DNA of 64,000 bases from Propionicimonas sp. (GCA_013791955.1 VMSW01000008.1:149858-213857); one strand, 5' to 3'. Positions 31,772 to 40,124 are shown, numbered from the stretch's first letter. Program-made: numbers and translations. The notes: generated by a model from the letters alone, not told the origin.

Positions 31772-32442
31772 TCGAGCGCGTCGATCTCGGCGCGCACCGC
31801 GGCCAGCGCCGCTGGGTGGCCGACCAGCCGAAAGTGCCCAGCAATGGGCAGCGTCACGTTCTTGGCGCCGGCCAGGTGGCTGCCTTCGGGCACATGCTCG
31901 TCGTAGCGCACCGAGATCGACGTGATGCGGTCGTGCACGCCGGTCTGCCGACTGAGGGTTTGGACCAACTGATCTGCCGGAGTTAGCGGACGGACGCTGG
32001 GCAGCGGCAGCAGGTGGCCACGCGATGACCCGTGGAATGGGGTGCAGAGCGTGATCAGGTGGCTGATGCGTCCTTCGGTATCGCGCAGCAGGGCGAGCTT
32101 GCCGATTAGGCCGCCCTTGCTGTGCCCGACCAGTACCACGCCGCTGAGCTGATGGCGGCGCAGGTAGCTCAGCAGCAGCGCGGCACCGGCTTGAAGCGGG
32201 CGCCGGTTGTAGCCGAGTTCGGTGATCACGTGCACCGGGTGGCCGGCATTGTGGAGGCCCTGGATCAGCGGCCGGGTGAACTTCCAGTTCTCGTAGACCC
32301 CCGGCAGCACCACCACCGGCCGTTTGCTGCCGGCGGCATAGGGCTGCGGGTCGCCGGGGGCACCGATCGTCGCCAGCCAGGCCAAACCAGCCCAGGCGTA
32401 ATCGGCCGCCCACCACAGCGCCTTTTGTCCGGTTGAAGCCAC
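31768..32442 (-). CDS. alpha/beta hydrolase (lipase-like)
   Basis: A 224-aa serine hydrolase. VVVLPGVYENWKFTRPLIQGL holds the oxyanion region near residue 43, the nucleophile elbow is GHSKGG (Ser108), and DEHVP and GHFRLV near residues 184 and 203 offer the acid and His of the triad. It is similar to triacylglycerol-lipase-type or PGAP1-like hydrolases of actinobacteria. There is no signal peptide; the N-terminal WWAADYAWAGLAWLATIG segment could tether it to the membrane. GTG start at 32442. The 5' side is bordered by the repeat array at 32497. Substrate unknown. Confidence 0.8.
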   Translation of the reverse strand: MASTGQKALWWAADYAWAGLAWLATIGAPGDPQPYAAGSKRPVVVLPGVYENWKFTRPLIQGLHNAGHPVHVITELGYNRRPLQAGAALLLSYLRRHQLSGVVLVGHSKGGLIGKLALLRDTEGRISHLITLCTPFHGSSRGHLLPLPSVRPLTPADQLVQTLSRQTGVHDRITSISVRYDEHVPEGSHLAGAKNVTLPIAGHFRLVGHPAALAAVRAEIDALD

Positions 32443-32496
32443 CCCTGGAGCCTATTTCAGCGTCCCGAGCCGTCACCAGTTCTCCGAGCCCGCCAG

Positions 32497-32679
32497 TCAG
32501 TTCCCTGAGCTTGTCGAAGGGTCGGCCAACTGGGGCTTCGACGGGCTCAGCCAACTGGTGGTCAGTTCCCTGAGCCTGTCGAAGGGTCAGCCAACTGGGG
32601 CTTCGACGGGCTCAGCCAACTGGGGCTTCGACGGGCTCAGCCAGCTGGTGGTCAGTTCCCTGAGCTTGTCGAAGGGTCG
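32497..32679. repeat. dispersed repeat family A, six-unit array
   Basis: Six tandem, alternately oriented units with cores CTTCGAC(A/G)(A/G)GCTCAG, joined by AACTGG(GG/TGG) linkers. This is the longest non-coding array in the window, filling most of the 279-bp gap between the hydrolase and M50 genes. Units differ by few bases, suggesting recent local duplication. No palindromic spacer structure of CRISPR type. Confidence 0.88.
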
Positions 32680-32721
32680 TCCGCCGTCCCCCCGCACAGC
32701 CGCACCCGGCAGACTAGGCGC

Positions 32722-33420
32722 GTGGACCTGATCAGCGACCTGTGGCAACGAGCGACCGCAGTTCAGCCTGCGCCGCAACCGTCAGTGATGATCGCGTTGG
32801 CGGTGGCGGCGCTCGCGTTGGTGCTACTCGTCTGGCCGCTGGTGCGACTGTTCGTCACCGTCTGTCACGAAGCCGGCCACGCCGTCGCGGCCCTGCTGGC
32901 CGGACGCAGGCTAACTGGCATCCGGCTGCACTCCGACACTTCGGGGCTGACCCTTACTCGCGGACGTCCGACTGGTCCGGGAATGGTCTTCACCCTGTTT
33001 TCGGGCTACCCGTCCGCAGCAGTGGTGGGGCTCGCCGTCGCTTGGATGGCTGGGGCCGGCTATGCCGCCGGAGCGTTGTGGCTGCTGGTGGTGCTGTTGG
33101 CGCTGATGCTGCTCAACATTCGCAACTTCTACGGGGCCTTGGTGGTGCTCGGGGTGGGGGCGATGCTCGCGATCGCTGGGTTGTACGCGCCGCCGGTCGC
33201 GCTGTCCTGGCTCGCCCATGGCTTGGCTTGGACGTTGTTGTTAGCCGCGCCCCGTCCAGTGTTGGAGGTGGCTGGCAACCGCGATCCTGGGACCGACGCT
33301 GCTCAGCTGGCCCGAATCACCTGGATACCGCGGCTTCTTTGGGTAACCCTTTGGCTGCTGCTCACCGTCGGCGCGCTGGTTTTCGGCGGCTGGCTGCTGC
33401 TGCCCGGACTGCGCCCCTGA
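32722..33420 (+). CDS. M50-like (site-2-type) membrane metalloprotease
   Basis: A 232-aa membrane protein with about five hydrophobic segments. The zinc motif HEAGH (His49-Glu50-His53) lies in the first membrane helix, as in the M50B-like family (PF13398), and a NIRNFYGA segment near residue 130 provides the position of the third-ligand region. Many such short proteins lack a PDZ domain, as here. GTG start at 32722 without an obvious ribosome site. It stands alone between two repeat clusters. Substrate unknown; it may cleave membrane-bound regulators. Confidence 0.82.
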   Translation: MDLISDLWQRATAVQPAPQPSVMIALAVAALALVLLVWPLVRLFVTVCHEAGHAVAALLAGRRLTGIRLHSDTSGLTLTRGRPTGPGMVFTLFSGYPSAAVVGLAVAWMAGAGYAAGALWLLVVLLALMLLNIRNFYGALVVLGVGAMLAIAGLYAPPVALSWLAHGLAWTLLLAAPRPVLEVAGNRDPGTDAAQLARITWIPRLLWVTLWLLLTVGALVFGGWLLLPGLRP

Positions 33421-33443
33421 CGCTGGGCTGAGTTGCTCCTATA

Positions 33444-33499
33444 GGGGACGGTTCCAATAGGAGCAGCGCATGGGGACAGACGTGGACGGAACCGTCCCC
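33444..33499. repeat. REP-like palindromic repeat family B, copy 2
   Basis: GGGGACGGTTCC (33444-33455) and GGAACCGTCCCC (33488-33499) form perfect 12-bp arms around a GGGGACAGAC-containing centre. With copy 3 it brackets the gene 33526-34119. Confidence 0.82.
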
Positions 33500-33525
33500 G
33501 CGTGCTGGATGCCCGGCCCAGGAGG

Positions 33526-34119
33526 TCAGTCTTCGGGTGGTGGTCCGGCGACCAGCAGGAGAGAGTCCTCGTAGCCACCGCCGATATCGATGCGAGTGAT
33601 GTCTTCGACGTCGAAGTGCCGTGGTTCGCCTTCCCAGGCAGCCTTGACGGTGATCTCTGAGAGTCGAAGGGTGTCGGCCTCCAATGACCGCACTGCGCCG
33701 ATCCAGCAGGAGTCCGGGCGGTCGAATTCCGTGAACACGGAGATGATCGGCCTGATCTCATTGGCCGAGGCGACTAAGCCGCCCAAGCCGTCCAGGTCAA
33801 GAGCTACTGCCGGGGGCGGCCACTGCTCCCAAGCCTTCAACGCTCGGATCTCGAAGCAATCCTGGTCAGGTTCGATGCGCACCGCCTGGATGTCCTTCAG
33901 CCGCACCACACACCAACCGTCGTAGGACCCGCTGTCGCGGTGTTGGGCAACGGCTATCCAATCAGTGCCGATGCCGGTGACGAAGCCGTCCAGTCGTTCG
34001 GAGTAGGGAATCCAGCGCCGAATGCTCATAAGCAGTTGGCCATCGCGGGCCCGCTCCAGCCGCTCCAGCACTGTCGCATTGTCGATCGGTGGCTTCTTGG
34101 TCTTCTTCTTCCCAGACAT
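33526..34119 (-). CDS. protein of unknown function with two possible small beta-barrels
   Basis: A 197-aa cytosolic protein with a Lys-rich start (MSGKKKTKKPPIDNA). I do not recognise the family. Two stretches read like SH3/Sm-type strands: DGFVTGIGTDWIAVAQ...VVRLKDIQAVRI (about 44-82) and SCWIGAVRSLEADTLRLSEI...VEDITRIDIGGGYEDSLLLV (about 135-190); both have the form 'effect of a modification plus locus Ile/Val-Arg-Ile'. ATG 34119 is the clear start. The gene is bracketed by family B repeats, and nothing else around it suggests a role. Confidence 0.6.
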   Translation of the reverse strand: MSGKKKTKKPPIDNATVLERLERARDGQLLMSIRRWIPYSERLDGFVTGIGTDWIAVAQHRDSGSYDGWCVVRLKDIQAVRIEPDQDCFEIRALKAWEQWPPPAVALDLDGLGGLVASANEIRPIISVFTEFDRPDSCWIGAVRSLEADTLRLSEITVKAAWEGEPRHFDVEDITRIDIGGGYEDSLLLVAGPPPED

Positions 34120-34152
34120 AGCCCAATGATGGCGGACGGAACCGCTCAGGTT

Positions 34153-34191
34153 GGGGACGGTTCCAATGCGCTGCGCGGAGGAGCCGTCCCC
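34153..34191. repeat. REP-like palindromic repeat family B, copy 3 (short)
   Basis: GGGGACGGTTCC (34153-34164) and GGAGCCGTCCCC (34180-34191) with a 15-nt centre; a shorter version lacking the GGGGACAGAC box. It lies 4 bp past the DUF2200 stop and may act as its terminator. Confidence 0.78.
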
Positions 34192-34195
34192 GGCG

Positions 34196-34561
34196 TTAAG
34201 GGGAGAGTGTGCTGGAGCGCAGGATCGAAGACATCTTCCTTCCGCGGGCGAGCTCGTCGATGAGCTTGTCGAGGTAGCGGATTTGTTGCATGAGCGGGTC
34301 TTCGATCGTCTCGACGCGGTGTCCGCAGATCACGCCGGTGATCAGGGCGGCGTTTGAGTTGAAGGCTGGGGCTTGGGCGAAGAAGGTCTCGAAATCCAGC
34401 CCGTCAGCAAGCACCTGCTTGAGGCCAGCGTTGTCGTAGCCGGTGAGCCAGCAGATGATTTGATCCACCTCAGGCCCGGTGCGGCCCTTCCGCTCGGCCT
34501 TCTGCACATACAGCGGGTAGACGCTGGCGAAGCTGGTGGTGAAGATCCGAGCCTGAGTCAT
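34196..34561 (-). CDS. DUF2200 family protein
   Basis: A 121-aa cytosolic protein. IFTTSFASVYPLYVQKAERKGRT at the start, a LTGYD...L block, and ICGHRVETIEDPLMQQIRYLDKLIDELARG near the end match the DUF2200 family, conserved in many bacteria without known function. The ATG overlaps the upstream MmcQ/YjbR-like stop by 4 bp (ATGA), so the two are translated together. It is the last gene before repeat family B copy 3. Confidence 0.85.
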   Translation of the reverse strand: MTQARIFTTSFASVYPLYVQKAERKGRTGPEVDQIICWLTGYDNAGLKQVLADGLDFETFFAQAPAFNSNAALITGVICGHRVETIEDPLMQQIRYLDKLIDELARGRKMSSILRSSTLSP

Positions 34562-35001
34562 CGGCGATCACCGCTGCTGGCGCCCGAAACCGTCGCCAGT
34601 TCGCGCTGGCGATATTTCGGGAGTTTGGCGACCACCACGTCATAGGCCTGATCAGCCAGCTCGATGATGTCGGCTGCAGGTACGGCCCCAGCCAGCGGGA
34701 GCGTGTTGAAGTAGGGCTGCTGCACTGGCGGGCAGTGATAGCCCCGCACCACCACGCCCGGATACAGCTCGCGGAACACCACCGCAGTGGTCGGGTCGCA
34801 ACTCAGCGTCGCGGACGGTACGCCATGCAGGGTGAACACCTGGGCGAAGATCTTTCCGGACGGCTGCGAAGGCGCCTTGACCTTCACCACGGCCACGTCG
34901 ATGCCAAAGGGGAAATCGAGAAATGCTCCGGGTTTGGCCAGGCAGTAGTCAATGAGTGCGTCGGCTTCCACGTCCACCAATGTAGGCGGCATCGCTGACA
35001 C
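34558..35001 (-). CDS. MmcQ/YjbR family protein
   Basis: A 147-aa protein with the YjbR/MmcQ (DUF419, CyaY-like) fold. Characteristic are YCLAKPGAFLDFPFG, KIFAQVF near residue 52, LSCDPTTA, and YHCPPVQQPYFNTLPL ending in a helical tail (LIELADQAYDVVV). Members are double-wing DNA-binding-like proteins of unclear role. GTG 35001 and ATG 34992 are both possible starts; neither has a good ribosome site. It overlaps DUF2200 by 4 bp and lies 22 bp after the ABC exporter operon, so it may be at the end of that transcript. Confidence 0.85.
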   Translation of the reverse strand: MSAMPPTLVDVEADALIDYCLAKPGAFLDFPFGIDVAVVKVKAPSQPSGKIFAQVFTLHGVPSATLSCDPTTAVVFRELYPGVVVRGYHCPPVQQPYFNTLPLAGAVPAADIIELADQAYDVVVAKLPKYRQRELATVSGASSGDRR

Positions 35002-35023
35002 GCTGCGCGCCCACCGCAGACCC

Positions 35024-36103
35024 TCAGCGCTGCCGCGACACCAGATTCACGAAGACGTCCTCGATGGTGGGCTCGACTTCGAGCACCACCGCATCGGCAA
35101 AGCCGGCCCCAATAAGGCGCTGGCGAAGGTCATCGGCGCTAAGGGGTGAATGAGCTGCGGTCGCCGCGTGCAGCGATGCCCCAGACAGGTAGGCCTCGTC
35201 GACGCCTTCGGTGCTGACCAGGTAGTCCAAAGCCAGATCTGCGGAGCTGACGGTGATGTCGAAGATGCGCTGATCCATGTACTTGGTGCGCAATTCTGTG
35301 GGGCTGCCTTCGGCGATGATCCGGCCGCGGTAGATGAAGGCCAGTTGGTTGCAGTGCGCGGCTTCGTCCATGTAGTGGGTGGTGACGAACAGGGTCACGC
35401 CGCGCCCAGCCAGCTCATACAGCAGATCCCAGAACTGCCGCCGAGCCACCGGATCAACACCGGAGGTGGGCTCGTCGAGGAACAACAGCTCCGGTTCGTG
35501 AATGGTGGCCGCCCCCAAAGCCAGGCGCTGGCGCCAACCCACCGAAAGGTTGCGGGTCAGCTCGTCTTCGCGCCCAACCAGATCGGCCATTCGCAGCACG
35601 TAGTCACGCTGCTGAGCGAACTTCTCGGCTGGCAGGTCGTACACGCCCGCGTAGAACTTGAGGTTCTCATCGACGGTCATGTCTTCGAACAAGGAGAACT
35701 TCTGGCTCATGTAGCCGATGCGCCGCTGCACCCGCTCGGGGTGGCGCACCACGTCAGTGCCCAGTACCTCAGCCAGCCCGGACTTGGGACGCAGCGTGCC
35801 GGTGAGCATTCGAATCGTGGTGGTCTTGCCCGAGCCGTTCGGGCCGAGGAAGCCGAAGATCTGGCCGCGGGGTACCTCGAAGTCGATGCCATCGACCGCG
35901 GCGAAGGTGCCGAAGGTCTTGGTCAGCCCGGTGACCTTGATCGCTGGCCCTTCGACAGGCTCAGGGAACTGGGGGGAGGGCTCAGGGAACTGGGGCAAGT
36001 TGGCTGAGCTTGTCGAAGCCTCAGGCCCTTCGACAGGCTCAGGGAACTGGGGGGAGTGCTCAGGGAACTGGGGGGAGGGCTCAGGGAACGGGTGCTCGCT
36101 CAT
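35024..36103 (-). CDS. ABC exporter ATPase with repeat-encoded N-terminal extension
   Basis: A 359-aa ABC-2-type exporter ATPase, last gene of the exporter operon. The ATPase domain starts near residue 54 (AIKVTGLTKTFG) and has Walker A GPNGSGKT, a Q-loop YMSQKFSLFEDM, an atypical signature LSVGWRQ, Walker B LLFLDEPTSGVDP and the switch His THYMDEA. After residue 270 comes an accessory domain ending VEPTIEDVFVNLV, as in YbhF/CcmA-like exporters. Residues 5-53 (with repeated QFPEPVEGP motifs) are repeat family A DNA (35948-36090) translated in frame. The ATG 36103 has AGGAGACG upstream and initiates before the repeats, so the extension is probably really made. The LSVGWRQ signature is known in this branch. 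Confidence 0.9.
   Translation of the reverse strand: MSEHPFPEPSPQFPEHSPQFPEPVEGPEASTSSANLPQFPEPSPQFPEPVEGPAIKVTGLTKTFGTFAAVDGIDFEVPRGQIFGFLGPNGSGKTTTIRMLTGTLRPKSGLAEVLGTDVVRHPERVQRRIGYMSQKFSLFEDMTVDENLKFYAGVYDLPAEKFAQQRDYVLRMADLVGREDELTRNLSVGWRQRLALGAATIHEPELLFLDEPTSGVDPVARRQFWDLLYELAGRGVTLFVTTHYMDEAAHCNQLAFIYRGRIIAEGSPTELRTKYMDQRIFDITVSSADLALDYLVSTEGVDEAYLSGASLHAATAAHSPLSADDLRQRLIGAGFADAVVLEVEPTIEDVFVNLVSRQR
35948..36090. repeat. dispersed repeat family A inside a coding region
   Basis: Three full cores and several GCTCAGGGAACTGGGG tails lie entirely within codons 5-53 of the ABC ATPase gene. They are read in the one frame (Gln-Phe-Pro-Glu-Pro-Val-Glu-Gly) free of stop codons. The insertion length keeps the frame. 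Confidence 0.9.
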
Positions 36104-36112
36104 CGACGTCTC

Positions 36113-37234
36113 CTACTCAGCGATCCGGCGGCGGGTGGCGATGATCGAGGCGGTGAAGATCACTGCGGCGAAGCCGGCCAAAATCAGCAACTGCGGCGCT
36201 AGCGCGGCGAAGCCGCTGCCCTTGACGAAGGCGCCGCGCAGCACTTCGAGGGCGAAGGTCAGCGGAATCAGATTGGTCAGCGGCTGAATCAACGGTGGCA
36301 TTGAGGCAATCGGGAAGATGAAGCCCGAAAGCACCATCGTCGGCAACATGATGAACATCATCGCCTGCTGCGCCTGTTGGCGGGTGTGCGAAACCAGCGA
36401 GACCAACAGGCCCAAGCCGATGCAGGTCAGCATGAACAGCGCCAAACCGACCAACACCACCCCAAGCTGACCGTTGAACGGCACTCGGAACCACAAAATG
36501 CCCACTGCGGCCACGATCAGCATCTGCAGCGTCGCCAGGCCCGCATACGGCGTCAGCTTGCCGATCAGATACTCACTGGCCCGAATCGGGGTGACGAACA
36601 TCTGCTCCAAGGTGCCCGACTCGCGTTCCTTCACCACCGCCTGGCTCATGATCGCCATCAGCGAGATCATCATGATCGCGGCGATCAACCCCGGAATCAT
36701 CGTGTTGATCGGATCCAGCGTCGGGTTGAACATCACCCGAATCTGCGCGTCCACGCCAGGGGCGGCCACCGAGACTCCCGCATCGGTCATCACTTGGCGG
36801 TTGTAGCGCGAAATGATCTGGGACGCATACCCGCTGCCAACCGCTGATACCTGGGAATCGGAGCCGTCAACGATGATGCCGATCTGGGCGGTCTCACCGC
36901 GATCTAGATGATCCTGGGTGCCAGCCGGAATGACCACCGCTACCTGAATCTGGCCCCGATCCAGCAGCGGACGCAGATCGTCCTCGCTAGTCGGACGGGC
37001 ATTGATGGTGAAATAGCCGGAGCTGGCGAACTGATCGGTCAGCGCGCGAGAAGCGACACTGTGATCCAGATCGACCACAGCAGTGCTGAGGTGGCGAATG
37101 TCGGCGGCCACCACGTAGCCGAACATGACCAGCTGAATCACCGGCATCAGCAGCAGCAGCCGCACCAGCATCGGGTCACGCTTGAGCTGGGTGAACTCCT
37201 TCCAGATCAGCAGTCGGATCCGTTTGCCACTCAT
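36113..37234 (-). CDS. ABC-2 type exporter permease (second)
   Basis: A 373-aa membrane protein of the ABC-2 (YbhR/YhhJ-like) type. One N-terminal helix (residues about 22-42) is followed by a large extracytoplasmic domain (about 45-180) and five C-terminal helices, with the conserved VKERESGTLEQMFVTPIRASEYLIGK coupling-helix region near residue 235. ATG 37234 overlaps the upstream permease stop (ATGA); the frame is open further upstream, but that part is antisense to real coding in another frame. It pairs with the 37231-38376 permease. Confidence 0.92.
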   Translation of the reverse strand: MSGKRIRLLIWKEFTQLKRDPMLVRLLLLMPVIQLVMFGYVVAADIRHLSTAVVDLDHSVASRALTDQFASSGYFTINARPTSEDDLRPLLDRGQIQVAVVIPAGTQDHLDRGETAQIGIIVDGSDSQVSAVGSGYASQIISRYNRQVMTDAGVSVAAPGVDAQIRVMFNPTLDPINTMIPGLIAAIMMISLMAIMSQAVVKERESGTLEQMFVTPIRASEYLIGKLTPYAGLATLQMLIVAAVGILWFRVPFNGQLGVVLVGLALFMLTCIGLGLLVSLVSHTRQQAQQAMMFIMLPTMVLSGFIFPIASMPPLIQPLTNLIPLTFALEVLRGAFVKGSGFAALAPQLLILAGFAAVIFTASIIATRRRIAE

Positions 37235-38376
37235 GCCCGTGCCTTTCGTCCGTACAGCCGAGCGGCCACCAGCACCATCACCAGCGCGTAGCCGGCCAGG
37301 GTGAGCAGCTCTGGCCACAACTCGGCGAATCCGGAGCCCTTCAGGAACACCCCGCGCGAGATCGTGACCATGTAGCGGGCCGGGAAGATGCCGGAGAACC
37401 ACTGCAGCACCACCGGAATCTGGTCCAGCGGGAATGCCAACCCCGACAGCAGGAAGCTCGGCAGGAAGGCGATCATCAACGCCATGATGTTCGCGGTCTC
37501 GGCTGAGGGGGCCACCGCCGAAATCAACAGCCCCATGCCGAGGGAAGCGAAGACGAACAGCGCCGAACCGAGCGCCAGCACCAGTGGGGTGCCGCGCAAG
37601 GGCACCCCAAAGACGGCCATGCCCAACAGAATCACCATCACCACATCGATGAAGGCGATCAAGGTCCAGGGCAGCAGCTTGCCGACCATCAATTCGGTGC
37701 GCCGCATCGGGCTCACCAGTAACTGTTCCTCGGTGCCCAGCGCCCGCTCGCGCACCAGCGTGACCGCAGTCTGCTGCACGGTGACGATGGCGATGATCAC
37801 GGCCATCAGGCCCGGAATCAGGAAGATCGTGGAGTTGCGCTCAGGGTTGTACCAAGTGCGCACTCGCGGCTCCAGCGCGCCGATGCCGCTCAGATCCAGG
37901 CCCTGGGACGCCGCCCAGGACTTGGTCATCGACTGGTCGTAGAGCTGGTTGAGGGCCACCGAATAGGCCTGCGAGATCTTGGCCGAGTTCGGCTCGCTGC
38001 CATCGATCAGCACCGCAACCTGAGCTTTGTCGCCAGCGGCGATGGTTTCGCCGAAGCCGGCCGGAATCACCACCGCTACTCGGGCGGTGTTGGCGTCGAA
38101 GGCGGTGTCCACCTGATTGAGGGTGTCGCCGTGGGCGACCACCTTGAAGAAGCTGGACGCGTCGTAGGCGCGCACGTACTCGCTGCTGGCCGGGGTCTTG
38201 TCGTAGTCGATGACCATGGTGGGGACGTTGTCGACGTCGAAGCTGATCGCATAGGCGAACAGCAGCAGTTGGATCACCGGCAGCAGCACCACTGCAGCCA
38301 GCGTGCGAACGTCTCGCAGCAGATGCTTGAACTCCTTGTTGGTGACCGCGCCGATGCGGGTCAGCGACGCCTTCAC
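37231..38376 (-). CDS. ABC-2 type exporter permease (first)
   Basis: A 381-aa YbhS-like ABC-2 permease: N-terminal helix (residues about 25-45), extracytoplasmic domain (about 50-180), then five helices with VRERALGTEEQLLVSPMRRTELMVGK as coupling segment near residue 213. GTG 38376 overlaps the upstream ATPase stop (GTGA). Together with the 36113-37234 permease it forms the likely membrane heterodimer of the exporter. E. coli YbhS/YbhR is the closest layout. Confidence 0.92.
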   Translation of the reverse strand: MKASLTRIGAVTNKEFKHLLRDVRTLAAVVLLPVIQLLLFAYAISFDVDNVPTMVIDYDKTPASSEYVRAYDASSFFKVVAHGDTLNQVDTAFDANTARVAVVIPAGFGETIAAGDKAQVAVLIDGSEPNSAKISQAYSVALNQLYDQSMTKSWAASQGLDLSGIGALEPRVRTWYNPERNSTIFLIPGLMAVIIAIVTVQQTAVTLVRERALGTEEQLLVSPMRRTELMVGKLLPWTLIAFIDVVMVILLGMAVFGVPLRGTPLVLALGSALFVFASLGMGLLISAVAPSAETANIMALMIAFLPSFLLSGLAFPLDQIPVVLQWFSGIFPARYMVTISRGVFLKGSGFAELWPELLTLAGYALVMVLVAARLYGRKARA

Positions 38377-39335
38377 GAGCTCACCGCCGCAGCATCGGCG
38401 GGTGCATTCTCGGCCAGATAGGCGAAGACGGTCTCCATGTCGATGTTGGCCGTCCGCACGGTGAGGCTGGCATCAGTGCCGCCCAATCCGGCAGTCAGCG
38501 CCTCGATTGGGTCGGCCGCGCCGGTCCACAACACCCGCACCAGATCGCCGAACAGGTGGGCCGAATCGACCCCAGGTAGCGCGACGACTGCCGCCAGGGT
38601 GCGGCGCGGCTCGGCGCTGGCCACCTCCAGTAGGCGTCCCGGCACTTGGGCCTTGATTTGCTCCGGGGTGCCCGACTGGCGAATCCGGCCCCGGTCGAGG
38701 AAGGCGATGTGGGTGCAGCGCTCGGCCTCGTCCATGTACGGGGTGGCCACCAGGACGGTTCTGCCTTCGCGGTGCAGGCCGGCCAGGATCCGCCAGAACT
38801 CCCGACGGGAGACCGGGTCAACTCCGGTGGTCGGCTCGTCCAGTAGCAGCAGATCAGGGGAGTGCATCAAGGTGGAGGCCAGCATCAGTTTCTGCTTCAT
38901 CCCACCGGAGAGGTGTTGGGCCTGGCGATTGGCGAACTCGGCCAGCCCCATGCTTTCCAGCAGGCTCTTGGCCCGGGAGTTGCGATCGGCGCGACTCACC
39001 CCACGTACGGTGGCGAAGAACTCCAGGTTTTCGGCCACTGACAAGTCCGGATACATCGAGAACCGCTGCGACATGTAGCCGATGCGCGGCGTCACCTTTC
39101 CTCGTTGGTCGGTGACCGAGTGGCCAAACACCTCAGCGGCGCCAGCATCAGGGGTCAACACGGTAGCGATCATCCGAATGAGCGTCGATTTGCCCGCACC
39201 GTCAGGGCCGAGCAGGCCGTACACCGCGCCGGTGGCGACGTCCAGATCGAGATCAATCACCGCCTCGGTGGTGCCGAAGCTCTTGTGTAGGCCGCGAGCG
39301 CTGATGGCGCTGGTGCCTGGGCTGGTTGATTGCAT
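38373..39335 (-). CDS. ABC exporter ATPase (first)
   Basis: A 320-aa ABC ATPase with Walker A GPDGAGKS near residue 43, Q-loop YMSQRFSMYPDL, signature LSGGMKQ, Walker B LLLLDEPTTGVDP and switch region ATPYMDEAERC. There the usual His of the switch is Pro-Tyr (TPYMDEA rather than THYMDEA), so this site may be hydrolytically weak. In E. coli YbhF both ATPase halves are one protein; here they are two genes that bracket the permeases. Starts 3 nt after the HlyD-like gene and overlaps the next permease (GTGA). Confidence 0.9.
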   Translation of the reverse strand: MQSTSPGTSAISARGLHKSFGTTEAVIDLDLDVATGAVYGLLGPDGAGKSTLIRMIATVLTPDAGAAEVFGHSVTDQRGKVTPRIGYMSQRFSMYPDLSVAENLEFFATVRGVSRADRNSRAKSLLESMGLAEFANRQAQHLSGGMKQKLMLASTLMHSPDLLLLDEPTTGVDPVSRREFWRILAGLHREGRTVLVATPYMDEAERCTHIAFLDRGRIRQSGTPEQIKAQVPGRLLEVASAEPRRTLAAVVALPGVDSAHLFGDLVRVLWTGAADPIEALTAGLGGTDASLTVRTANIDMETVFAYLAENAPADAAAVSS

Positions 39336-39338
39336 GGC

Positions 39339-40124
39339 TCAGCCCAGAGCTACGTCCACCGGCATGCCGGCTTTGAGGGTGCCGGACTCATCGGTGACCC
39401 GAATGCGCACCTCGTAGACCAACTTGGTGCGTTGATCCTTGGTCTGGACGCTGTTCGGGGTGAATTCAGATTGGCTGGCGATGAAGCTCACCTGGCCGGT
39501 GAAGGCGGCGAAGGAGGAGTCGGTGGTCAAGCGGGCCGACTGGTCGAGTTTGACGTTGCCAATGCCAGTTTCGGGGACGAAGATCCGCACGAACAGCGAG
39601 CTGGTATCGATCAGGCTGATCATGGTCTTGCCGGGTGCGGCGTTCTGGCCAACGTTGGCCACCACCGAAGTGACCACGCCGTCGCGCGGGGCCGTGACGC
39701 GGGTGTAGCCCAGCTGAACCTCGGCCAGTTTCACTGCGGCTTCGGCTTGCTTCACCTTGGCTTTGGCTGCGGTGACATCAGCCGAAGTGCCGTCGTCGCG
39801 GGCGTTTTTGAGCGCGGCTTTGGCGGCGATCACGCCCTGTTGGGCTTGCTGAAGCTGCAGCTTCATCGCCGCGGTGTCCAGCTGCACCAGCAGTTGGCCC
39901 TTGGTCACTTTGTCACCCTCGACGACTGTGACCTCGGTGATGCGCCCGGCCAGGGCTGGGGTGATCTGATACTGATCGGCCTCGACCGAACCGGTGAACT
40001 GATTGGCCGCTGTGGTGCTGGCCTGGTTGGCGCTCCACCACCACCAGATGCCGCCACCGACCAACAGCAACACGACCGCGATGATCACCGGGATCGGCGG
40101 ATGCTTGCGCGCTTCACTGGCCAT
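39339..40124 (-). CDS. HlyD/YbhG-type membrane fusion protein
   Basis: A 261-aa periplasmic-adaptor-like protein: N-terminal membrane anchor (residues about 12-30), half-lipoyl motif ITEVTVVEGDKVTKGQLLVQLD (near 58-80), an alpha-hairpin coiled coil rich in Lys/Ala (about 85-135), and a second lipoyl/barrel part (YTRVTAPRDGVVTSVVANVGQ). It belongs to the HlyD/YbhG/MacA adaptor group. It sits 3 nt before the ATPase gene and 6 nt after the second adaptor. In a Gram-positive cell it would span the wall zone rather than reach an outer-membrane channel. Confidence 0.88.
   Translation of the reverse strand: MASEARKHPPIPVIIAVVLLLVGGGIWWWWSANQASTTAANQFTGSVEADQYQITPALAGRITEVTVVEGDKVTKGQLLVQLDTAAMKLQLQQAQQGVIAAKAALKNARDDGTSADVTAAKAKVKQAEAAVKLAEVQLGYTRVTAPRDGVVTSVVANVGQNAAPGKTMISLIDTSSLFVRIFVPETGIGNVKLDQSARLTTDSSFAAFTGQVSFIASQSEFTPNSVQTKDQRTKLVYEVRIRVTDESGTLKAGMPVDVALG

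Noticed and set aside
30830..32554. A 574-codon minus-strand frame.
   Set aside because: Runs through the amidotransferase, the nitroreductase and the repeat array; it has no domain and conflicts with three supported genes.
32497..32679. CRISPR-like array.
   Set aside because: The units alternate in orientation, vary in spacing (about 25-40 bp) and have no unique spacers; they match dispersed repeat family A.
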